5,139 bases of DNA from Crocinitomicaceae bacterium. Its GTDB lineage: Bacteria; Bacteroidota; Bacteroidia; Flavobacteriales_D; Crocinitomicaceae. The notes under the pieces are model-generated. The model was given only the letters and a program-made list of their open reading frames with translations, ran no database searches and was not told the DNA's origin. How positions within the stretch are numbered: the first letter of the stretch is position 1; the number at the start of each line of letters is the position of its first letter. Made by a program: the position numbers and the translations under genes. The stretch is taken from contig JABSPC010000023.1 in NCBI GenBank assembly GCA_013215515.1, positions 1 to 5,139 of the forward strand, in the 5' to 3' direction. Positions 1-5,139 of this stretch are shown in pieces.

Positions 1-1
1 A

Positions 2-268
2 TCATTAACAACAGTAGCAGGTCTTCTTCCAATTATCATAGAAACAAGTCTGCAGGCTCAATTCTTGATTCCTGTGGCGGTTTCAATTGCATTTGGCGTG
101 TTATTCGGAACACTATTTATTTTGTTTTTCTACCCTGCCGCAATCTTATTTTGGAACAGACGAATAATTTTCTACAGATGGGTATTCCACGGTGAATCAA
201 ACCTGGATAAAAGGTCGGTAGAACCAGTAATAAAACTAGAGAAAAATCAACATGAATTTGAAAATTAG
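2..268 (+). CDS. RND-family efflux permease, C-terminal fragment (5' end outside window)
   Basis: This is the last 88 codons of an inner-membrane resistance-nodulation-division transporter, which uses the proton gradient to drive substrates out through a periplasmic adaptor and an outer-membrane channel. Reading from base 2, the protein begins SLTTVAGLLPIIIETSLQAQ and continues FLIPVAVSIAFGVLFGTLF. This matches the last part of the second transmembrane domain of AcrB/CzcA-type pumps: the TTVAGLLP turn, the S-x-QAQFLIP stretch, then the final helix ending near YPAAILF. A hydrophilic tail of about 40 residues follows and the gene stops with TAG at 266-268. The frame is open to the left edge, so the Met at base 65 is internal and not a start. 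The downstream TolC-family gene overlaps it by 17 bases, as expected for one efflux operon. The fragment is too short to separate the multidrug (HAE1) from the metal (HME) subfamily, so the substrate is unknown. Confidence 0.9.
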   Translation, partial: SLTTVAGLLPIIIETSLQAQFLIPVAVSIAFGVLFGTLFILFFYPAAILFWNRRIIFYRWVFHGESNLDKRSVEPVIKLEKNQHEFEN

Positions 269-1580
269 TACTCTTCTCGTTTTTATCGGTTTAAGCGCGA
301 CGAGCTTCACACAACGTGACTTAAGCGCATCCGAAGCAGTGTTCATTTCTTTGGAGAAAAATTACGCCGTCCTCATTTCTAACAAGCAACTTTCAATCAA
401 TGAACTAAACAATCGTTGGTCGGAAGCAGGGGCATTCCCAACTGTTGACCTAAGCATTATGAATTCGAATACGATTCAGGACAACACAAACAATCCTTTC
501 ACATTTACCCCAGGAATTATTTTATCACAGAGTATCAATCCGTCGTTAACAGCTAATTGGAATATATTCACGGGCTTTGCAGTTAGAATATCAAAAGAGC
601 GCCTTGAATTACTGGAAACTCAAAGTGCGAATAACGCAATGGTCGTAATAGAAAACACGATCCAGGACGTCTTAAAAGCATATTACACAGCCCAATTGCA
701 AAGTGACAGAAAGGAGTTGTTCAGATCTGTGATGGAGATGTCTAAAGATAAGATGCACTATTACGAAATCAAGGAAAAATATAGTCATGCAAACACATTG
801 GAGTTAATGCAATTCAAGAATCAATATTTGACAGACAGTACAAATCTATTGATGCAAGACATTTCATACGACAATTCAATTCGCAACCTACTTCTATTGA
901 TGAACGATAGCACCATTGTTGCTGAAGGATTGAACCTCACGGACAAAATGGATCTTACCATCATGAATGTCGATTTCTCAAAAGCTGAAGAGGAAATGTA
1001 TTCAAACAATCAGAATTTGACGAATCAATATATTTCATTGGAATTGCAGAAAACCAATACGGCTTTTCAACGCTCCTTCCTGTATCCAACCTTGTCTTTT
1101 CAAGCAGGAGTTCAACCAGGATGGTCTTGGATTAGAGAAATAAAAGACAATCTTTTTGAAGCTCAAATAAGCAATTTATCCTATTACGGAAACATCAACT
1201 TGCGCAATTCGATCTTTAACAATTGGAAAAATAAGAGAGCAGTTGAAGTTTCTAAAATTCAGGAAGAAATCAGTGTTATCAATATCGAAAGCATGAAAGT
1301 CACACTTTCAAATACCCTTCAAAACTTGATCGAATTGTACAAGGCTAGAGCACAATTAGTATCTATCTCTCAAGAAAATTTATCTTATTCTAAAAAAGCA
1401 TTGGAACTGGCTCAAGAGCGATTTGCAATAGGAGTAATTAATTCGATTGACTTAGCGACCTTTCTGAACAACTATCAAAACACCTTGATTCAGCACTACG
1501 AAAACCTTTTCAATAAAATGGATACGTATCTTGAAATATATAAAATACAAGGGAAAATTGGATTGGAGTATTCGAAATAA
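252..1580 (+). CDS. TolC-family outer membrane efflux protein
   Basis: This 442-residue protein is the predicted outer-membrane channel of the tripartite efflux system whose RND permease ends just upstream. Residues 1 to about 20 form a signal peptide (basic MNLK, then a hydrophobic LLVFIGLSA core). No cysteine follows, so it is not a lipoprotein. The mature part has the two-fold OEP architecture. The first repeat starts at about residue 24 with an SASEAVFISLEKNYAV helix, has a strand with WNIFTGF at 103-109, then long alpha-helical stretches at about 110-215. The second repeat has a strand region near 280-325 and helices at about 327-435, including the family-typical ALELAQERFAIGVINSIDL at 383-401. 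Length is normal for the family (about 420-480). The ATG at 252 is the only sensible start: an in-frame TAG lies at 237-239 and the next Met is residue 70. It overlaps the permease gene by 17 bases, suggesting translational coupling; no clear ribosome binding site is seen. Substrate is unknown. Confidence 0.9.
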   Translation: MNLKISTLLVFIGLSATSFTQRDLSASEAVFISLEKNYAVLISNKQLSINELNNRWSEAGAFPTVDLSIMNSNTIQDNTNNPFTFTPGIILSQSINPSLTANWNIFTGFAVRISKERLELLETQSANNAMVVIENTIQDVLKAYYTAQLQSDRKELFRSVMEMSKDKMHYYEIKEKYSHANTLELMQFKNQYLTDSTNLLMQDISYDNSIRNLLLLMNDSTIVAEGLNLTDKMDLTIMNVDFSKAEEEMYSNNQNLTNQYISLELQKTNTAFQRSFLYPTLSFQAGVQPGWSWIREIKDNLFEAQISNLSYYGNINLRNSIFNNWKNKRAVEVSKIQEEISVINIESMKVTLSNTLQNLIELYKARAQLVSISQENLSYSKKALELAQERFAIGVINSIDLATFLNNYQNTLIQHYENLFNKMDTYLEIYKIQGKIGLEYSK

Positions 1581-1599
1581 TTAGATTTCAAAAACCAAT
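1562..1599. terminator. possible weak bidirectional terminator hairpin across the convergent stop codons
   Basis: The two convergent genes leave no spacer, so any terminator must lie inside coding sequence. An imperfect nested hairpin can be drawn: an outer stem ATTGG (1562-1566) with CCAAT (1595-1599), a large internal loop, and an inner stem GAAAT (1574-1578) with ATTTC (1585-1589). On the + strand it is followed by a short pyrimidine run, TTCTTC. The stems are short and AT-rich, so this is a weak candidate and could be chance. Confidence 0.2.
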
Positions 1600-2900
1600 T
1601 TCTTCAAACTTTCTCGCTCCTTCTTTAGGGTTTCTATGTCATTCTTATTTCTTCTCATTAAGAAGATGAATTTTCGTTTTAACAGAACATGTTTGTAGTA
1701 TTGATAGTAATAATGAGCTGCTAATCCAGTTAACGGCATACTCCAATAATAAGTACACTTCATCCAGCCCTCAAGTTCAAAAATGAAATCAAATCCAAAC
1801 ATGAATAGCAAGTATACACATGGATAAAAAATCAATCCTAATAGAACCAAAATCGGCGCAGTATACTCTACTTCTTTGATAGCTTTAACGACGATGAAAT
1901 CCGTAATCTTAAATTGAAAAATGTTGTGAATAAATCCATAAAGAAAGATAGGAAAACCAAGAACAAGAAATAAAATCGATTGCACCAATTGACGTTTAAA
2001 CATTGTAGATCGGTACTTTCTATCCAAGAAATCCGATTTTATATTTAAATTATCGATCTGCCAATTTATGCTTTCAACGAGCATTTTAATTTCTTCAATT
2101 TTCCATGGTTGAGAAATTCGGATCACATTCATTTGATCAAACACACTTCTCATAACCTCGACATCTCGCTCAACACCTTTACTTTCAGACTTAATATAAT
2201 CGGAAGAAATAATATCAACAATACCTTCTACTAATTCCTCCTCTTCACTCTGCTCTGACCGAACGATAAGGCGCGACAACCCCATTGTTAACTGCTCGGT
2301 TAACTTCCGTGCAGCTTTTAGCGAATCCGTTTTAAACTCTTCTAAATAGGGCAGTGGACTAATAGGTTCTCCGATGGTAGCTAGCACCGAACCTCCGAAT
2401 TTCTCAGGTCGTATGTAATTCAAGCCTACCGGAAAGATCTTGAGTCCCAATCCCCCTTCATTTCTCAATTCAGTTTGAATCGCAATTCGCGCAGCTCCCG
2501 ATTTCAATTTACGCAACAGACGCCCCTGAAAACTACTCCCTTCTGGGAAAACCACCAATGTTTCACCCTCTTCAAGTAGTCGGTAACACGCTTCAAATGA
2601 ATCTTCGTTTGATACGCCACTGCTAACTCCATCGGCTTTACGATTTACAGGAATCATTCCCAGTCCATTCAATACCCAGCGTTTCAAAGGACTTGTAAAG
2701 AACGTCCCTTTCGTCATATAATAAACTCGTCGATTACAGACATACCCCAAAATCCAAGCATCCATTAATGTATTTGGATGATTCGCAATAATAATTTTCG
2801 GACCCTTATCATCTAAGTACTCGCGATTTTTCACTCGAATCTGTCTATAAAAGAGTCGAATGCCAATACTTACTATTAGTCTGAGAAGATGGTATAACAT
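1581..2900 (-). CDS. PlsC-like lysophospholipid/glycerolipid acyltransferase with C-terminal membrane extension
   Basis: This 439-residue protein probably transfers an acyl chain to lysophosphatidate or glycerol-3-phosphate at the cytoplasmic membrane, in phospholipid synthesis. All four acyltransferase blocks are visible: block I NHPNTLMD (residues 40-47, catalytic His41 and Asp47), block II GMIPVNR (81-87), block III FPEGSS (118-123) and block IV PVGLNY (157-162). Spacing in block I is HX5D, not the textbook HX4D; similar spacing occurs in yeast Gat1/Gat2-type glycerol-3-phosphate acyltransferases. The catalytic domain ends near residue 215. The remaining 220 residues are extra compared with a typical 240-residue PlsC: an acidic and helical linker, hydrophobic membrane segments at about 305-325 and 346-368, perhaps a third at about 383-400, and a basic, possibly coiled-coil tail (about 405-437). 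ATG at 2898-2900 is the start, since an in-frame TGA lies only nine bases upstream. It is divergent from pabB and apparently monocistronic here. The exact acyl acceptor cannot be told from sequence. Confidence 0.88.
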   Translation of the reverse strand: MLYHLLRLIVSIGIRLFYRQIRVKNREYLDDKGPKIIIANHPNTLMDAWILGYVCNRRVYYMTKGTFFTSPLKRWVLNGLGMIPVNRKADGVSSGVSNEDSFEACYRLLEEGETLVVFPEGSSFQGRLLRKLKSGAARIAIQTELRNEGGLGLKIFPVGLNYIRPEKFGGSVLATIGEPISPLPYLEEFKTDSLKAARKLTEQLTMGLSRLIVRSEQSEEEELVEGIVDIISSDYIKSESKGVERDVEVMRSVFDQMNVIRISQPWKIEEIKMLVESINWQIDNLNIKSDFLDRKYRSTMFKRQLVQSILFLVLGFPIFLYGFIHNIFQFKITDFIVVKAIKEVEYTAPILVLLGLIFYPCVYLLFMFGFDFIFELEGWMKCTYYWSMPLTGLAAHYYYQYYKHVLLKRKFIFLMRRNKNDIETLKKERESLKKLVFEI

Positions 2901-2988
2901 AACTGGCTTTCACAAGATAGCAATTCCGATGCTCACAACTTCCTTTAAACCTGAGTTTAATTCTGGGAATTGTAATTAAATTCGTACC
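2901..2988. promoter_or_regulatory. divergent intergenic region with short inverted repeats; likely promoters for the acyltransferase and pabB
   Basis: These 88 bases separate two divergent starts and must hold promoters for at least one side. Short inverted repeats cluster in the half near pabB: TTAAAC/GTTTAA (2945-2950 and 2955-2960, 4-base gap), AATTC/GAATT (2959-2963 and 2967-2971, 3-base gap) and TTTAATT/AATTAAA (2956-2962 and 2974-2980, 11-base gap). Compared with the Bacteroidota sigma consensus (-33 TTG, -7 TAnnTTTG), TAAATTCG at 2977-2984 is one base off but lacks a well placed upstream TTG and sits only four bases before the GTG. On the minus strand TATCTTGT (2919-2912) has a TTG 16 bases upstream but is an imperfect match. 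Neither promoter is assigned firmly, and the repeats may reflect AT-richness. Confidence 0.35.
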
Positions 2989-4191
2989 GTGAAGACAACA
3001 CCCGTTACATACCTCAACGAAAATGATGGCTCTGGAATTTTAGCTTTTGGCTTAGGTCCTACCTTTATATTAGACGAACAATCTGATCTTGATTCAATAC
3101 AATCATTCATTAATGAAAATCAAGGCAAATACATCTTCACAACCTTGAGCTATGATCTTAAATTGAAAATTCAAGGCTTAGAATCGAAGAATGAAGACGC
3201 TCTCAAGTATCCACTAGCAACGCTTTGGATTCCGGAAACGGTGGTCAAAATTGAAAATGAGAAGATCAAAAATTACCTGTTTGGAAAACCCAGTTCAGAT
3301 AATGAAGCATTTGTATCTGAATTCTTTTCAAATTCTAATATGGGTAGATCCAGTCTAGATGTAGAATTCAAAGCAAGATTAACAAAAGAGGACTATCTCA
3401 AACAAGTGACTAATCTTAAAAATGAGATTCAGCTTGGTAATATTTATGAAGTGAACTTTTGCCAAGAATTCTATGCAGAGAACGTTGAGTTGGAAAATTC
3501 TGTTGCTACATATTTCAAATTAAATGAACTCACTCAAGCTCCATTTTCATGTTACTCTTCTCTCGGTAATTTTGACATTTTTAGTGGAAGTCCTGAACGA
3601 TATATTAAAAGGGAAGGAACTAAGATTATTTCACAACCTATTAAGGGTACTTCGAAACGAGGCGCTACAGATGAAGAGGATCAACTTTTGAAAGAACAAT
3701 TACTGGCAGATCCAAAAGAACGTGCGGAAAACGTTATGATCGTTGATTTGGTTCGGAACGATCTTTCTAAAGTAGCAACGAAGAACAGCGTAAAGGTTGA
3801 TGAACTTTTTGGAATCTATTCTTTCGAAACGGTTCACCAGATGATTTCTACGATTTCCTGCGAAGTTGACGAAAGTATTTCTTTCACTGAAATTTTAAAA
3901 GCTACTTTCCCAATGGGATCAATGACTGGAGCTCCGAAACACAGCGCCATGAAGTTGATTGAAAAACATGAGAATTTCAAACGAGGGATTTATTCCGGAG
4001 CCATTGGCTACATTGCACCCAATGGAGATTTCGACTTCAACGTTGTTATCCGAACTTTGATTTATAATCGAGAAGCTAAATATTTGTCATGCCCCGTTGG
4101 AGGAGCAATTACAATTCAATCTTCGCCAGAAGCAGAATATGAGGAATGCAATATTAAAGTCCAATCGATTTTAAAGGGAATGAATGCATAG
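2989..4191 (+). CDS. pabB: aminodeoxychorismate synthase component I (PabB), chorismate-binding enzyme
   Basis: The 400-residue product belongs to the anthranilate synthase component I/chorismate-binding family and probably makes 4-amino-4-deoxychorismate from chorismate and ammonia for p-aminobenzoate and folate synthesis. The C-terminal catalytic domain (about 130-398) is complete: SGSPERYI (199-206), PIKGTSKRG (217-225), DLVRNDLSKV (253-262), ETVHQMIST (280-288), FPMGSMTGAPK (307-317), RGIYSGAIGYI (332-342), VVIRTL (352-357) and VGGAITIQSSPEAEYEE (370-386). Lys219 in PIKGT is the main reason for preferring PabB: in E. coli PabB this Lys is the chorismate nucleophile, whereas TrpE has Ala. 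The N-terminal domain is short (E. coli PabB is 453 residues) and shows no tryptophan-binding LLES motif. No PabC fusion is present, and the amidotransferase partner (PabA) and lyase (PabC) lie elsewhere. The start is GTG: an in-frame TAA lies at 2977-2979 and the first internal Met is residue 118. The 3' end overlaps tilS by 8 bases. Confidence 0.88.
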   Translation: MKTTPVTYLNENDGSGILAFGLGPTFILDEQSDLDSIQSFINENQGKYIFTTLSYDLKLKIQGLESKNEDALKYPLATLWIPETVVKIENEKIKNYLFGKPSSDNEAFVSEFFSNSNMGRSSLDVEFKARLTKEDYLKQVTNLKNEIQLGNIYEVNFCQEFYAENVELENSVATYFKLNELTQAPFSCYSSLGNFDIFSGSPERYIKREGTKIISQPIKGTSKRGATDEEDQLLKEQLLADPKERAENVMIVDLVRNDLSKVATKNSVKVDELFGIYSFETVHQMISTISCEVDESISFTEILKATFPMGSMTGAPKHSAMKLIEKHENFKRGIYSGAIGYIAPNGDFDFNVVIRTLIYNREAKYLSCPVGGAITIQSSPEAEYEECNIKVQSILKGMNA

Positions 4192-5139
4192 CATTGAAAA
4201 ACATATTGAAGATAATTGGACGCATTTAAAGACATCGGCAATTTACGTTGCTTGCAGTGGAGGATTAGATTCTATAGTCCTTACATCCATTTTAAAGAAG
4301 CTTAAATTTAATATATCTGTCATTCACGTTAACTATCAATTACGAAGTGATGATTCAGAATTAGATGCTCAGTTTGTAGAACAATTTTGTGCCGACCATT
4401 CAATTCCGTTTGACAAAAGAACAGTCGATCTAGAACTCCAATTAAAGAACGGAGGGAATCTACAAGAGCTGGCCAGAAATGTTCGATACGACTGGTTCCA
4501 TTCTATTCTAGCGAATGATTCATCTAATAAAGTTGCGCTGGCCCATCATTTAAACGATCAGGTAGAGACTTTCTTTTTGAACCTAGCGAGAAAGTCTGGA
4601 GTTATGGGCTTGGCTTGTATGCCTGACGAAAACAATGGGATTATTCGACCCTTACTCGATTTTTCAAAAGAGAATTTGACAGAATACGCAAATGCAAACG
4701 ATATCAAATGGCGAGAAGATGTTTCGAACAGTAATTCGAAATACAGAAGGAATTTATTGCGAAACGTAATTCTCCCCGAATTGGATAGCGCAATTCCAGG
4801 TTTGAATCAGAGCGTCATTAATACGATAAGGCAATTTCAAACCAAACAACGCGAGTTAGAACTTGAGGTTAAGGAAGCAGTTGAATTTATTTTAAAACGC
4901 AATTCAATCTCACTAGAATCGATTAATGAATTCTCAGAGCTGCCATATATTGAGTTGTTCCGACAGTTAAATCAACCAGCAAGCATTGCTTTGGAAGTTC
5001 AGAAACTGAATCGAAAAGGGAGTAAAGTAATCCTGACGAAATCACATTCACATAACTTTCAATCGGTAGTATTTGATGGTACGCAATTGACTTTTCTTAC
5101 AGAAGAAACATTCTCACTTCCTGAACTTATAATGGAAGA
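4184..5139 (+). CDS. tilS: tRNA(Ile)-lysidine synthetase TilS (3' end outside window)
   Basis: TilS uses ATP to attach lysine to C34 of the CAU-anticodon tRNA-Ile, so that it reads AUA as isoleucine; it is essential in most bacteria. The frame from ATG 4184 is open for 318 codons to the window edge. The N-terminal N-type ATP pyrophosphatase domain carries the PP-loop SGGLDS (residues 25-30), HVNYQLRSDDSELD (48-61), LQELARNVRYDWF (93-105), AHHLNDQVET (120-129), the RKSGVMGLACMP segment (136-147), RPLL (155-158) and the REDVSNSNSKYRRNLLRN stretch (177-194). Residues after about 200 form the variable linker and the start of the C-terminal domain. Family members run about 430 residues, so roughly a quarter is missing on the right. 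ATG 4184 is preferred because it precedes the PP-loop by a normal distance and the next Met is residue 141. It overlaps the pabB stop by 8 bases (ATGCATAG), implying translational coupling. Asn124 replaces the usual first Asp of the HHxDDQ motif. Confidence 0.93.
   Translation, partial: MHSIEKHIEDNWTHLKTSAIYVACSGGLDSIVLTSILKKLKFNISVIHVNYQLRSDDSELDAQFVEQFCADHSIPFDKRTVDLELQLKNGGNLQELARNVRYDWFHSILANDSSNKVALAHHLNDQVETFFLNLARKSGVMGLACMPDENNGIIRPLLDFSKENLTEYANANDIKWREDVSNSNSKYRRNLLRNVILPELDSAIPGLNQSVINTIRQFQTKQRELELEVKEAVEFILKRNSISLESINEFSELPYIELFRQLNQPASIALEVQKLNRKGSKVILTKSHSHNFQSVVFDGTQLTFLTEETFSLPELIME

Noticed and set aside
65..268. Small stand-alone membrane protein starting at the ATG at 65
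   Set aside because: The frame is open to the left edge and the residues before this Met (TTVAGLLP, SLQAQ) are conserved RND permease sequence, so this is the tail of a larger gene.
821..1009. 62-codon open frame on the minus strand inside the TolC-family gene
   Set aside because: It lies wholly within a well supported gene on the other strand, has no recognisable protein features and no upstream signals; it is a shadow frame.
2989..4191. Anthranilate synthase component I (TrpE) or isochorismate synthase
   Set aside because: The PIKGT motif with Lys219 is characteristic of PabB, TrpE has PIAGT; no LLES tryptophan-binding motif and no neighbouring trp or menaquinone/siderophore genes are seen. 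A different chorismate enzyme is not fully excluded.
1..5139. Mobile elements, CRISPR arrays, tRNA/rRNA genes, defence or toxin-antitoxin genes
   Set aside because: No direct-repeat arrays, terminal inverted repeats, transposase or recombinase motifs, or cloverleaf-like sequences were seen. Nearly the whole window is covered by housekeeping and efflux genes.
4192..5139. Broken or pseudogenised tilS, because no complete open frame is present
   Set aside because: The frame from 4184 has no internal stop to base 5139 and keeps all catalytic motifs; the missing stop codon is only due to the window edge.

Overview
The window looks like an ordinary stretch of core chromosome from a Bacteroidota bacterium, most likely Flavobacteriales (a marine or freshwater Crocinitomicaceae/Cryomorphaceae-like lineage is a reasonable guess). 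The grounds are AT-rich DNA, no convincing Shine-Dalgarno sequences in front of the genes, Bacteroidota-style protein sequences, and a pabB-tilS pair, which I recall as a common flavobacterial arrangement. No rRNA, tRNA, insertion sequence, CRISPR array or phage gene is visible.

Layout: (1) Positions 2-268 (+) hold the last 88 codons of an RND-type efflux permease, cut by the left edge. (2) Positions 252-1580 (+) hold a TolC-family outer-membrane efflux protein that overlaps the permease gene by 17 bases. Together they are the end of a tripartite efflux operon whose adaptor gene is presumably further left. (3) Positions 1581-2900 (-) hold a membrane-associated lysophospholipid/glycerolipid acyltransferase (PlsC-like) with a long C-terminal extension. 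It converges on the TolC-family gene with no bases between the two stop codons. (4) An 88-base divergent intergenic region (2901-2988) carries several short inverted repeats and probably the promoters for both sides. (5) Positions 2989-4191 (+) hold a chorismate-utilising enzyme best read as aminodeoxychorismate synthase component I (PabB), with a GTG start. (6) From 4184 (+) to the right edge lies the first 318 codons of tRNA(Ile)-lysidine synthetase (TilS), overlapping pabB by 8 bases and cut by the window end.

Three transcription units are implied: the efflux operon running rightward and ending at 1580, the acyltransferase running leftward from about 2900, and a pabB-tilS operon running rightward from about 2989. 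The pabB and tilS products act in unrelated pathways (folate precursor synthesis and decoding of AUA codons), so their coupling is probably conserved housekeeping linkage and not a joint pathway.

I found no convincing new biological system. The points worth a second look are modest: the zero-base convergent junction, the HX5D spacing and membrane extension of the acyltransferase, an Asp-to-Asn change in a conserved TilS motif, and the inverted repeats upstream of pabB.
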